From the NCBI GenBank assembly GCA_024642665.1, contig JAHEAR010000016.1, positions 1 through 36,466 of the forward strand: DNA of 36,466 nt. Reading direction: 5' to 3'. The notes under the pieces were generated by a model. The model searched no databases and was not told the origin of the DNA. It saw only the letters and a program-made list of their open reading frames with translations. This document shows, one piece after another, positions 16,079-24,482 of the stretch. How positions within the stretch are numbered: the first letter of the stretch is position 1; the number at the start of each line of letters is the position of its first letter. Position numbers and translations under genes: made by a program. This stretch comes from Bacteroidota bacterium. Its GTDB lineage: Bacteria; Bacteroidota; Bacteroidia; Chitinophagales; Saprospiraceae.

Positions 16079-16146
16079 GCATATTGTACCGCAGAACTCA
16101 AAATGACAAAATCGAGCGTTTCAACAAAGCATTTACCAGTTATCGC

Positions 16147-17889
16147 ATGAAAAAAATTCTAATTACCCTACTGGTTCTTTCTCAGGTTGCGATGCTGGTT
16201 GCTCAGCTCCCAAATCAAACCTATGCTCTATCTGCAAAAATTGTTGAAGAAAACACAAACCTACCCCTGCCTTTTGTCACCGTATTCAACAAAACCCAAC
16301 TCACCGGAACAGCCAGTAATCCGGAAGGATACTTCGAACTACCCAATAACCGTATAGGAGACACCATTGTGGTGGTCTTTCTGGGATATCAGGATTATAT
16401 CTTTACCATTACCCCTGAATTGCCGAAAGAAATCATACTCTCACCCCATGCTTCTTCGCTAAATGAAATCATTGTCACAGGCGAAAGTGATTTTTTGTAT
16501 GCGCTGGTCTCAGCGTTGAGAAAAGACAGAAAGACAAAAACGAAAACATCAAAAACCTACTTTTTTCTCGAAACGCAGTTGTACAACGAGCCTATTGAAA
16601 TCATCGAAGCATATTATAATGGCCGCTATTCGGATCATGGGATTGATTCCCTAAAATTTAAAAAAGGAAGAATCGGCCTGAAGCCTGTGCATAACCGCTA
16701 CTACCGATCCACAGAATCGTCCAGTTTGTTTTCACTGCATGATGTGTTTGCCTCCAGTTACCTGTTTCCGGAAAGTCCACTGGCCGTCAGTAAAAAAGAA
16801 CTCAAAAACAACTATACCCTGACTCTCAGTTATACATTTGAAGAACTCCAGTCTAAAATCTATGTGGTGGATATTGTCCCGAAAGATGAACGAACGGATT
16901 TATTTGGTGGAACGGTTTGGATTGATCAGCAACACAATCAATTAAACAAAGTCAGTCTGCGGGTAAAAAATGCGTCAGTTCATCCTTTTATTCCGATCGG
17001 GTATAATACCATCCGAAAGGTGGATATGGAAATCAACAAAACATATCAAACCATCGACGGTGATCCCTTTATCAACAGCATTGACTTCAATTACAACATT
17101 GCATATGTCGATACCCTGGGCAATGAAATGAAAGCCACGACAAAAGCTTTTACAAAAGCCTATGATTACGATCAACGATTCAAACTTCCGGATTTTGTTT
17201 TTACCCGGCATCTGCATGAAGACTATCGTAATATCACTGCTGTGCCTTATGATTCTCTTTTCTGGAACCTAACGACGGAATTCAGATTTTACGATCGGCT
17301 CGAAGAAATAGAAACGTTTATCACTAAACATAAAATTGAAAACAGTGTCATCCATCCGCAGAGCCAAAGGGATTCGATGCATGCACAGTTGCAATTTCCC
17401 TACATTCTCTGGAGTACGAATCGATTTAAAATGGGGAGGGCCTCTGACAGGGCTATGGAAAAATCATTGAATAGCAAGTCCTTTGCCATTGACAAGTATA
17501 ATTTCAATGTCAAACTCTATTTAGATGTCAATTTGATTAAAGACAGTCTGATCTATCAGCTATATGCCATATTGGATCCGGTGGACAGCTATTACTACTT
17601 TCCCATTGCAGACATTGATCTTGCCTATATGAACATGTATTTTGATCTGATTGAAATACAAAGACGCGCACTTGATTCGGCGATTAGAAAATTGCCTCAT
17701 CCAACTACAGCACTACTGGACGAATTGTATCAGGACCATCTTAAACAATTTGATACTACTCTGCGATCATTTATCAGTCAAACGAACAGAGGAAAAAATC
17801 TTAAAAAAATGGAAGCCTGGAATGATTTCATTTTTGCTGCATTGGGGATTAATAATCTGGAACAATTTGAAGTGAACGGTAAACGGTGA
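16147..17889 (+). CDS. Exported protein with carboxypeptidase-like regulatory domain
   Basis: A 580-residue protein; I begin at ATG 16147 (MKKILITLLVLSQVAMLVAQ), a clean signal peptide. The TTG at 16084 adds 21 charged residues before it and is unlikely. After cleavage comes a carboxypeptidase-regulatory beta-sandwich (LSAKIVEENTNLPLPFVTV, TASNPEGYFEL, VFLGYQDYIFTI), the plug-like domain common at the N-terminus of Bacteroidota outer-membrane proteins. The remaining 460 residues are beta- and helix-rich, with YDYDQRFKLPDF and WNDFIFAALG, and are not recognised. Bacteroidota have families (DUF5686-like) with this layout, but this one has no obvious beta-barrel. The last codons and the TGA lie inside a heptamer repeat. 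Confidence 0.75.
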   Translation: MKKILITLLVLSQVAMLVAQLPNQTYALSAKIVEENTNLPLPFVTVFNKTQLTGTASNPEGYFELPNNRIGDTIVVVFLGYQDYIFTITPELPKEIILSPHASSLNEIIVTGESDFLYALVSALRKDRKTKTKTSKTYFFLETQLYNEPIEIIEAYYNGRYSDHGIDSLKFKKGRIGLKPVHNRYYRSTESSSLFSLHDVFASSYLFPESPLAVSKKELKNNYTLTLSYTFEELQSKIYVVDIVPKDERTDLFGGTVWIDQQHNQLNKVSLRVKNASVHPFIPIGYNTIRKVDMEINKTYQTIDGDPFINSIDFNYNIAYVDTLGNEMKATTKAFTKAYDYDQRFKLPDFVFTRHLHEDYRNITAVPYDSLFWNLTTEFRFYDRLEEIETFITKHKIENSVIHPQSQRDSMHAQLQFPYILWSTNRFKMGRASDRAMEKSLNSKSFAIDKYNFNVKLYLDVNLIKDSLIYQLYAILDPVDSYYYFPIADIDLAYMNMYFDLIEIQRRALDSAIRKLPHPTTALLDELYQDHLKQFDTTLRSFISQTNRGKNLKKMEAWNDFIFAALGINNLEQFEVNGKR

Positions 17890-17898
17890 ATGGTGAAT
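17871..17898. repeat. Heptamer tandem array over a stop codon
   Basis: Four contiguous 7-base units: AGTGAAC, GGTAAAC, GGTGAAT, GGTGAAT; the last two are identical. The stop TGA (17887-17889) of the upstream gene lies within the third unit. About 45 bases on, 17942-17997 has repeated CATCACC-type text that is complementary to it, so the two could form a long imperfect stem. Confidence 0.65.
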
Positions 17899-18195
17899 AT
17901 GAATGATAAAAATAGTCGAAGCTTTAAAATCACTCCAACGCTCATCATCCATCACCCCATCACCTTCCGCAACAGCGGATCACTCATCACCCTTTTTCAG
18001 TAACATTTAGTACTGTTTTCTTTAACAAATTCTTGACTAAAACCAATTTGAATAGAAATATCTTGGCAGTAGATATTTTGATTCGAAAGGATTTTTAGGG
18101 AAGTCCGAAATATCTCTACTTCATACTTCATACAAAACTTTTAACCTGGTACCAGACGGGACTAAAATCCTTATGTGCCCATTAATGCAGATATA
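17890..18195. other. Intergenic gap with CATCACC-type repeats
   Basis: No gene is visible here. Bases 17941-17964 and 17979-17997 carry repeated (T)CATCACC units with a spacing of 7-8 bases, the complement of the array at 17871. Near-promoter strings TATCTTGG and TATTTTGA occur at about 18059 and 18077 but miss the TAnnTTTG box by one base. Confidence 0.4.
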
Positions 18196-19098
18196 ATGAA
18201 ATCCGGAACACTGCTCATTGCTTTTTTATTATTCCTTAACTCATTGGTCCATGCGCAGTCTGATGTTATCTGCATTCCCTATGGATCATCCGTAATGATA
18301 GATGGAATCATCAGTCATCAGGAATGGCAAGATGCAGACTCCCTCTTTCTGGGAACCAGTATTCAAACGAAAGTAATGTACAAGCATGACAGTCTGAATC
18401 TATTGGTGGCCTATGTGGGACATTTGGAATCATCTTCTAGAATTCCTGAACTGATCATTGATATAAATAATGACAAAAGCGCGACCTGGTCATCAGATGA
18501 TTGGTGGTTTCATGTCTCTGCACAGGACTGCGATTATCAGGGGGTTTATGCCAACTATGATAGTTGTGCGTATGTTCGACCAACTTGGACCGCTGTAGAA
18601 AACATGGACTTTGGTGTGCCTCAACCTCCTTTCAATGATACGGTTGAAATTGAAATCCCCTTTAGTACACTGCATTTAACACTTAGCGAAACTGACACTA
18701 TTGGTATCTCATTTCTGGTCACCAATTTATTTAGCACATGGACGCATTGGCCGGTCAGTGCGAACAGAAACAATCCTTCCACATGGGGCTCTGCAGTCTT
18801 TGATTGCGGAAGTTTGTCAAGTGTTAGTAAACCCATTTCCCGTTCCGTTCCTATTGCTTTATATCCTAATCCATCCGAGGGTGAATTCGTCGTAAAATTT
18901 CCCGAAGGCACCGTCGATGACAAACTAATTCTAAAGATATCTGATCCAACAGGGAAAGTAATCTGGCAAAGAAATTATAATGATTCTCGGAATTCAGCCA
19001 TTCCAATTAATGTCACCAATTACGCTGGTGGTGTTTATTTTCTTACGGTAGAAGGAAAAGACTTTTTTGCAAGTGAGAAGATAATTTTGGGGAGATAA
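18196..19098 (+). CDS. Secreted CBM9-like protein with T9SS sorting domain
   Basis: A 300-residue protein starting at ATG 18196 (MKSGTLLIAFLLFLNSLVHA, signal peptide). The GTG at 18175 only adds seven residues. The mature N-terminal 190 residues look like a carbohydrate-binding module family 9/DOMON beta-sandwich: MIDGIISHQEWQDADSL, the strand LNLLVAYVG, DINNDKSATWSSDDWW, and EIEIPFSTLHLTLSETDTIG. The C-terminal 75 residues are a type A T9SS sorting domain: ALYPNPSEGEFVVKF, DPTGKVIWQ, GGVYFLTV and the terminal KIILGR. It should be exported through the type IX machinery to the surface, perhaps to bind a sugar polymer; no enzyme motif is seen. Confidence 0.75.
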   Translation: MKSGTLLIAFLLFLNSLVHAQSDVICIPYGSSVMIDGIISHQEWQDADSLFLGTSIQTKVMYKHDSLNLLVAYVGHLESSSRIPELIIDINNDKSATWSSDDWWFHVSAQDCDYQGVYANYDSCAYVRPTWTAVENMDFGVPQPPFNDTVEIEIPFSTLHLTLSETDTIGISFLVTNLFSTWTHWPVSANRNNPSTWGSAVFDCGSLSSVSKPISRSVPIALYPNPSEGEFVVKFPEGTVDDKLILKISDPTGKVIWQRNYNDSRNSAIPINVTNYAGGVYFLTVEGKDFFASEKIILGR

Positions 19099-19301
19099 CG
19101 TAAAATTATTTTTGGCAAAGAGACCTAAGACTAGCCATTCTAGCATCAATATCCATACAGTCACTCACGCCTAACAGACGTGATCTCCGCTGCGCCTTTG
19201 CGAGAACGTATTTTGTTGTCCTTGATTTGCCTTTCTCGCTTGTTTGCCCCCTTTGCCCCCTGAATGGGGGTACCTGTTTCACATGATTTTTCTAAGTAGA
19301 T

Positions 19302-19322
19302 TTTTAACTTTTCACTTTTCAC
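19302..19322. repeat. TTTTCAC heptamer array
   Basis: Three contiguous units, TTTTAAC, TTTTCAC and TTTTCAC. The reverse complement (GTGAAAA) shares its GTGAA core and 7-base period with the array at 17871. Confidence 0.55.
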
Positions 19323-19604
19323 TTAAATATTGGCCGTTGTTGGCGTTTGCTCCAACAACATCATTGACTTTAGGAAATACAACTTTGTGTGCTTTTCCTT
19401 TGCGCCCGACAAAGATCGGGATTGCGAGAAAGTATTTTGTGGCCGTTTACCCAAAAGAACTATAGCCTTATAACACAAATAAACCCTTTCAATGACTCAC
19501 CCTAATCATCCGTATACATCCACCTGAGTCGAAAGGCGTACAAAGTCCACGCTCAGATTCGTTTCTAAAAAAACTTATAACTAATTTTATAACTTTATCA
19601 TCCT

Positions 19605-19636
19605 CACTAAATCACCCCATCACTAAATCATTAAAT
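19605..19636. repeat. CACTAAAT octamer array before a start codon
   Basis: Four contiguous 8-base units: CACTAAAT, CACCCCAT, CACTAAAT and CATTAAAT, followed by CAACCAAC. The array ends 15 bases before the ATG at 19652, so it lies in or next to the leader of that gene. Changes in copy number would shift the promoter-to-start distance. Confidence 0.65.
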
Positions 19637-19651
19637 CAACCAACCACCAAA

Positions 19652-20341
19652 ATGAAAAAATTCATCAACACCTTATTATTCCTTTTCATCCTTTCTGCTC
19701 TCCATGCGCAAACAGATTGCAAACCGTATATCCCCATCTCGGAAGGTACCACCTGGGAGATCACTAACTATACTGATAAGGGAAAAGAAACCGGTAAGAT
19801 TGTTTACGAACTTGTCAGCAAAGCCGTCTCAGGAAATGAAATAACTTTTACGATCAAAACGCAGACGTTTGATAAGAAAGGTGAAGAGATCTACACCAAC
19901 ACCTTTGATGCCAAATGTGTAGATGGAAAGTTCGAGTTTGATATGACCTATAAAATGGATGGTAGTATGCTTCAGGCGTATCAGGAGATGGATATCGATG
20001 TTGATGCCAGCGAATTTGAAATACCATCGATGGATGCAGCCATAGGCACGAAACTACCCGATGGAAGCCTGAAAGTAAATATTAGTGGCGTTATTTCAAT
20101 GAACATGACTGTCTTGATCACCGATCGAAAAATCGAAGACAAAAAATCTGTCACAACGCCTGCCGGTACTTTCAAGTGTATAGGCATGTCCCAGAATATA
20201 AGTACGAAAATGGTGGTGGCTATGAATTACTCTTCCAAAGAGTGGTATGCTGAGGGCGTTGGTATGGTGCGCGCTGAATCTTACAACAAATCCGGGAAGT
20301 TGATGGGATACAGTGAGCTGACCCGATTAAGTGCAAAATAA
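19652..20341 (+). CDS. Exported DUF3108/TapB-like protein
   Basis: A 229-residue protein with a signal peptide (FLFILSALHAQ-TDC) and a single beta-rich domain. It opens CKPYIPISEGTTWEITNYTD, continues KIVYELVSKAVSGNEITF, and has the late CIGMSQNISTKMVVAMNY and KEWYAEGVGMVRAESYN. The 'W-Y-A-x-G-V-G-x-V' ending is typical of DUF3108/TapB proteins, small exported proteins found next to cell-surface systems in Bacteroidota. No catalytic motif is known. The Cys after the predicted cleavage site is three residues in, so it is not a standard lipobox. The octamer repeat directly upstream is the notable regulatory feature. Confidence 0.65.
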   Translation: MKKFINTLLFLFILSALHAQTDCKPYIPISEGTTWEITNYTDKGKETGKIVYELVSKAVSGNEITFTIKTQTFDKKGEEIYTNTFDAKCVDGKFEFDMTYKMDGSMLQAYQEMDIDVDASEFEIPSMDAAIGTKLPDGSLKVNISGVISMNMTVLITDRKIEDKKSVTTPAGTFKCIGMSQNISTKMVVAMNYSSKEWYAEGVGMVRAESYNKSGKLMGYSELTRLSAK

Positions 20342-20470
20342 TTGTGTCTTGTCTCACCTAATTACGCCTCAGACGGATGTAGCTAAGTTTATTTTATCTG
20401 CCGACGCAGGAGGTTGTAAAGAAGTGAAATAGAATGTATAACTTAATTAACAACAACTAAAAGTACTATT

Positions 20471-20845
20471 ATGAAACTCATTGGAAATATTATTTGGTTG
20501 ATTTTTGGAGGATTCATTATTGCCCTGGAATACCTCATTTCAAGCCTCATTCTGATGATAAGTATTGTCGGCATTCCATTTGGCATTCAGACTTTAAAAC
20601 TGGCCGGATTGGCCCTGTGGCCTTTTGGAAAAGACATCCGGGTCAAGGCGCAATCAGATGGCTGCCTGTCCAGTCTAATGAATGTCATCTGGATTCTAAT
20701 CGGCGGCCTGTGGATATGTCTGTCTCACTTAGCCTTCGGAATACTCTTTGCTATGACCATTATAGGAATCCCTTTTGCGAAACAACATTTTAAATTAGCA
20801 ACGCTGGCTTTAACACCATTTGGAAGAGAAATTATTATATCCTAA
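20471..20845 (+). CDS. YccF domain-containing membrane protein
   Basis: A 124-residue inner-membrane protein made of two YccF (DUF307) repeats. The duplicated motif is IVGIPFGIQTLKLAGLAL (32-49) and IIGIPFAKQHFKLATLAL (97-114), each followed by (W/T)PFG. Three to four hydrophobic helices surround them: residues 6-30, 72-90 and 91-101. The function of YccF proteins is unknown. The length is typical for the family. The start ATG is followed by the usual N-terminal GNIIWLIFGG. It is monocistronic, with 418 gene-poor bases behind it. Confidence 0.9.
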   Translation: MKLIGNIIWLIFGGFIIALEYLISSLILMISIVGIPFGIQTLKLAGLALWPFGKDIRVKAQSDGCLSSLMNVIWILIGGLWICLSHLAFGILFAMTIIGIPFAKQHFKLATLALTPFGREIIIS

Positions 20846-21263
20846 ACATGATGCAACGCAACTATGGAAAGCAATATTATGATTACCTGAAACGGGCAAA
20901 TAGACCTTACCTATGATCGGGTGATAGGACATTTGACTTTTTTACAACGGCGAGCATTCATTCACTATCGAATAGCGGATATAACCTGGTTAGATGAAAT
21001 GAATTTACATAAAAAAATCGATACCCTATTTCTACTATTAACTTTTTACAATTGTGGAAATTCACAAAAAGGAGGAGAATATTTTTATATAGTGCCCAAT
21101 GGAAACTTATATGTAAATCTAACATAGCCTACCCCACCATTAGGATTCTAATCATAAAAAGAAAACGTAATTTTAGAGAATGCTACCGCGATTCAGCTTC
21201 CTGGAAGCAAGAGCTGTCGTCGGGTAACCCAGAACGTAACATGCCCTTTACAAAAGAACACGA
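20846..21263. other. Gene-poor region with a possible decayed lipoprotein
   Basis: Apart from the fragment at 20999-21127, no gene is supported. A 71-codon frame from 21052 overlaps the next start as ATGA, but its composition (Lys/Arg/Trp-rich) is unlike its neighbours and it has no recognisable motif. A small hairpin, CCTAT...ATAGG, is at 20910-20928. Confidence 0.35.
20999..21127 (+). pseudogene. Possible truncated lipoprotein gene
   Basis: From ATG 20999 the DNA encodes 42 residues: basic start MNLHKK, a hydrophobic core IDTLFLLLTF, Cys19 in YNCGNSQKGG, then EYFYIVPNGNLYVNLT and a TAG. The front half has the shape of a lipoprotein signal, but the mature part is only 24 residues. It looks like the front of an exported protein cut short. 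Equally it may be a chance frame, since the lipobox (FYNC) is poor. No homologous family comes to mind. Confidence 0.3.
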
Positions 21264-23333
21264 ATGAGAAAAATACTACTCACCCTTATTCTAATAACAT
21301 CAATACTTACGGTTCAGGCTCAAATCAATCTGGACTCCCTCTTCACCATTTGGGAGGACAATGGCAGTACTGACGCTGCCCGTGTTGAAGCATTTCATGA
21401 GTATATCTGGAGCGGTTTTTTGTTTTCACAAACGGATAGTGCTATTGCATTAGCAAAAGTACTCGAAGCTTATGGGGCGGATCATCAATATCCCAAAGCT
21501 CAGGCTGATGCTTATAAAATACAAGGAATCGCTCAATTCTTTCTGGGAGATTTTGGGGCTGCCTTTGATCTGTTGACAAAAAGCCTGGAGATCTTTGAAC
21601 AAATTGGTGATCAGGAAGGCATTGCAAGTTGTTTAAATAGTATCGGAACATTCCAAAAAAGAAGAGGTGACTTTGTCAAGGCACTCGATTCCTACGATAG
21701 ATGTTTGAAAATCAGAGAGCAATTAGGGGATTATAGGGGGATCAGTAGTGTGCTCAATAATATTGGGCTGGTGTATTTCAGTCAGGGAGATTACATCAAA
21801 GCACTTGAATTCTATTCAAGAAGCCTGAAAAACACTGAACAACTGTATGATGACAATGATCGGGCTGCCGTACTTAATAATATTGGAATAGTGTATAAAT
21901 CCCTGAATGATACCATCAACGCCCTTGAATACTATACGAGAAGTCTAAATGCGTATGAACGAAATAACAATAGAAATCAGCTGATCAATGTCCTTGGCAA
22001 CATTGGAATGATATACAAGGAACAAGGCGACCTGTCAAAGGCAGAGGAATATTTCATGCGTTCCTTATCGCTCTATCATCAAATGGGCGGTCAATCACGA
22101 TCGACGGAAATCTTCATGAATCTTGGTCTTGTTTGTCTTGACCAAAAGAATTATTCCAAGGCGCTTCAATACTTTAAACAAGGTATGGTCATCGCAGAAG
22201 AAAGAAACGATCAGGAAGGACTTGGATCTTTTCTGGAGAAAATGGGTCTTGTAGCGTTAGGCCAGAATGATTATTTAAATGGAATAAAATATTGCGAAAG
22301 AAGCTATGCCCTTGGAATAAATATCGGCGCATTGAATTTACAGAAGGAAAGTTGTGATTGCCTGTATAATCTATATAAAGCTATGGGCAATGGTACTAAA
22401 GCATTGGCGTATTATGAGTTACTCAATGTTTCAAAAGAGGCAATGAACGCGGAAGAAACCGCGAAAAAACTTCAGCAAATGGAGTTCCAAAAAGCAATGT
22501 TACTAGATAGCATAGACAAAGCAGAGAAGGACAAATTGGTACAGGAAGCGCATCAGGAAGAAGTCCGCCAGAAAAACAATACCCGCAATATGCTGGCCGG
22601 GGGTGGAATACTGCTATTGATATTGGCCGGAGGCATCTATAGCCGTCTGCGGTTTACTAGAAAAGCCAAGGCCATCATCGAAAAAGAAAAGGACCGTTCA
22701 GAAAACCTGCTGCTCAATATTCTCCCCGAAGAAATTGCCAGGGAATTAAAAGAAAAAGGCCATGCAGATGCCCGGGAATTTGAGATGGTCTCTATCTTGT
22801 TCACCGACTTTAAGGGGTTTACCGAGCAAAGCGCAAAGCTCAGTGCATCCGATTTGGTCAACGAAATCAACCATTGTTTCGAAGCATTTGATGGTATCAT
22901 GGAAAAGTATGGTATCGAAAAAATAAAAACCATTGGAGATGCCTATATGGCTGCAGGTGGCCTGCCGGTACCAACAAATGATTCCATTAAAAACACCGTT
23001 TTAGCTGCGCTGGACATGCAGGCATTTATTAGCCAACGCAAGGCTTCTATGGAGACAGAAAACAAACCGGCGTTTGAAATGCGCGCGGGTATTCACACCG
23101 GGCCGATTGTTGCCGGCATAGTCGGAGTAAAAAAATTCCAGTACGACATTTGGGGTGACACGGTGAATACCGCCAGCCGGATGGAGTCCTCCGGCGAAGT
23201 TGGCAAAGTAAACATCAGCGAAACCACGTATCAACTTCTAAAAGACGACCCTCAATTTTCATTTGAGAGTCGAGGTAAAGTAGCTGCCAAAGGCAAAGGA
23301 GAAATTGAGATGTACTTTGTGTCAACAATATAA
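21264..23333 (+). CDS. Membrane TPR-adenylate cyclase (class III)
   Basis: A 689-residue sensor-type cyclase. It has a signal peptide (to about residue 21, VQAQ), then at least six TPR repeats (about 60-390), a coiled-coil linker, one membrane helix (443-462) and a cytoplasmic class III cyclase domain (about 505-689). Metal-binding Asp515 (FTDFKGFT) and Asp559 (TIGDAYM) are present, and the transition-state pair Asn635 and Arg639 in NTASRMES. Purine-selecting residues are Lys555 and Asp628 (FQYDIWGD), the adenylate pattern; guanylate cyclases have Glu and Cys there. So it should make cAMP in response to a periplasmic TPR partner. Catalytic residues all look intact, unlike the wreck at base 1. 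The start ATG overlaps an upstream short frame and no promoter is evident. Confidence 0.9.
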   Translation: MRKILLTLILITSILTVQAQINLDSLFTIWEDNGSTDAARVEAFHEYIWSGFLFSQTDSAIALAKVLEAYGADHQYPKAQADAYKIQGIAQFFLGDFGAAFDLLTKSLEIFEQIGDQEGIASCLNSIGTFQKRRGDFVKALDSYDRCLKIREQLGDYRGISSVLNNIGLVYFSQGDYIKALEFYSRSLKNTEQLYDDNDRAAVLNNIGIVYKSLNDTINALEYYTRSLNAYERNNNRNQLINVLGNIGMIYKEQGDLSKAEEYFMRSLSLYHQMGGQSRSTEIFMNLGLVCLDQKNYSKALQYFKQGMVIAEERNDQEGLGSFLEKMGLVALGQNDYLNGIKYCERSYALGINIGALNLQKESCDCLYNLYKAMGNGTKALAYYELLNVSKEAMNAEETAKKLQQMEFQKAMLLDSIDKAEKDKLVQEAHQEEVRQKNNTRNMLAGGGILLLILAGGIYSRLRFTRKAKAIIEKEKDRSENLLLNILPEEIARELKEKGHADAREFEMVSILFTDFKGFTEQSAKLSASDLVNEINHCFEAFDGIMEKYGIEKIKTIGDAYMAAGGLPVPTNDSIKNTVLAALDMQAFISQRKASMETENKPAFEMRAGIHTGPIVAGIVGVKKFQYDIWGDTVNTASRMESSGEVGKVNISETTYQLLKDDPQFSFESRGKVAAKGKGEIEMYFVSTI

Positions 23334-23491
23334 ATGACTTAAAGAAGCATAAAACAATAAATTATATACGCCATTAAAACGCTTTACAGCTAAACTTTCT
23401 GTCACACATAGTAACAGACCGTTTTCTAATACTTAGGTACAAATCATCATTCGACAATAAAAACCACTAATTTTTCGTTAAACACCCAACA

Positions 23492-23884
23492 TTGAAAAAA
23501 GGTATTAGCATATTTCTTTTAACGTTTTATTCCTTCGGCACCTTCTGTCTGCCGATGGGAGATTTCGCCATGCTCCAGCATCTGCCTGATATGTATCGCC
23601 ATTGCAAAGCAACGGAGGATAAGGACATGACCCCACTTGATTTTATCACCGACCACCTGATTAATTTTGACGGCTTGTTTGATAAGCATGATCACGGTGA
23701 CGAACAAAAACCACATGCACCAATACACACCCAACATCATGGACAATCGCAGGTGACTTTGATTTCTTCCTTTGCATTTGCAATCACGCCAATACAGTCA
23801 TCTGAGGTTAAACCTTTATTTGCCAAAATACACGTTGCTGTCTCAGACTATATCTTCACCATCTTCCGACCTCCAATCGTTTAA
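23492..23884 (+). CDS. Small exported His-rich protein
   Basis: A 130-residue protein with a TTG start (23492), the only one that gives a basic leader (MKKGISIFLLTFYSFGTFCL). The hydrophobic segment may be a signal peptide. The mature part holds a His-rich stretch, KHDHGDEQKPHAPIHTQHH at 66-84, suggesting metal binding. Similar short proteins with 'PLDFITDH' followed by a D/H-rich segment occur in Bacteroidota before heavy-metal efflux genes (from memory of the genome layout, not checked). Here no efflux gene follows; the next gene is a PepSY-like protein. Assignment to a named family is not possible. Confidence 0.5.
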   Translation: MKKGISIFLLTFYSFGTFCLPMGDFAMLQHLPDMYRHCKATEDKDMTPLDFITDHLINFDGLFDKHDHGDEQKPHAPIHTQHHGQSQVTLISSFAFAITPIQSSEVKPLFAKIHVAVSDYIFTIFRPPIV

Positions 23885-23955
23885 TTGTTTTTAGAACACA
23901 CAACCCCAGAGTTGTGTAATCAGTCATTTATTCTGAACAATTAAATTTTTCTATC

Positions 23956-24426
23956 ATGATAAGAGTAATGTATTTGCTGCTTACCGCAGCCCTGTTGACC
24001 CATACTGCTTGTGGTCAAAATCAATCCAATGACAAAATTCCTGCCGCCGTTACGTCAGCTTTCCACAACAAATTTCCGGATGCAAAAAAAGTCCATTGGG
24101 ATATAGAAAACGCCACGGAATATGAAGCAGAATTCAAACTAAATGGCGCAGCATATTCTGCCGCTTTTGATCTCTCTGGAAAGTGGCTGGAAACAGAAAC
24201 AATCATCAAGATTTCTGCATTACCGGAAGCCGTTCAATTCGCGCTAAAAAACGATTTTGGAAGTTTCAAGATTAATGAAGCAGCTAAAATAGAAACCGCA
24301 CAAAACGAAATTCGCTATGAAGCCGAGATTGAAAAAGGCGAAGAAACCTTTGATGTTCTGTTTTCTGCCGATGGTAAAAAGTTGAGCCGGACAGAAACAG
24401 AAGACGAAGAAAGCGATAATGACTAA
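23956..24426 (+). CDS. PepSY-like exported protein
   Basis: A 156-residue protein with signal peptide and a probable lipoprotein Cys (THTACGQ, Cys19). Its body matches the PepSY-like family (PF11396 type): AVTSAFHNKFPDAKKVHWD, YEAEFKLNGAAYSAAFDLSG, then a second copy of the pattern ALPEAVQFALKNDF and YEAEIEKGEETFDVLFSADG. The two halves form tandem domains. Proteins of this type are thought to bind or inhibit envelope enzymes, and often neighbour two-component systems. The last residues are very acidic (EDEESDND). It ends at a strong terminator. The 71-base gap before it holds a small hairpin (ACACAAC/GTTGTGT, 23898-23917). Confidence 0.75.
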   Translation: MIRVMYLLLTAALLTHTACGQNQSNDKIPAAVTSAFHNKFPDAKKVHWDIENATEYEAEFKLNGAAYSAAFDLSGKWLETETIIKISALPEAVQFALKNDFGSFKINEAAKIETAQNEIRYEAEIEKGEETFDVLFSADGKKLSRTETEDEESDND

Positions 24427-24434
24427 TCAGCCAC

Positions 24435-24470
24435 AAAAGCAGCACCACAACCGATGGTGCTGCTTTTTTT
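24435..24470 (+). terminator. Strong intrinsic terminator after the PepSY-like gene
   Basis: Arms AAAAGCAGCACCA (24435-24447) and TGGTGCTGCTTTT (24455-24467) pair perfectly over 13 bases with a 7-base loop, and a run of seven T (24464-24470) completes it. It starts 9 bases after the stop codon. Confidence 0.9.
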
Positions 24471-24482
24471 AACTCAAACAAC

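Larger units (their letters stand above)
19099..19651. other. Repeat-rich intergenic region
   Basis: No supported gene lies in these 553 bases; one 73-codon frame is low-quality. There is a pair of similar 19-mers, GCGAGAACGTATTTTGTTG (19200-19218) and GCGAGAAAGTATTTTGTGG (19424-19442), matching at 17 positions. A CCCGA-caaaga-TCGGG palindrome is at 19405-19420, and two short-period arrays are listed separately. The gap looks like a build-up of small repeats rather than a single decayed gene. Confidence 0.5.

Noticed and set aside
19244-19465. 73-codon frame in the repeat-rich gap
   Set aside because: Built from pyrimidine-rich repeats and 'GCGAGAA' copies; composition unlike real genes nearby.
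21052-21267. 71-codon frame overlapping the TPR-cyclase start
   Set aside because: The ATGA overlap is tempting but the residues (Lys/Arg/Ile-rich) show no domain, and it also overlaps the lipoprotein-like scrap in another frame.
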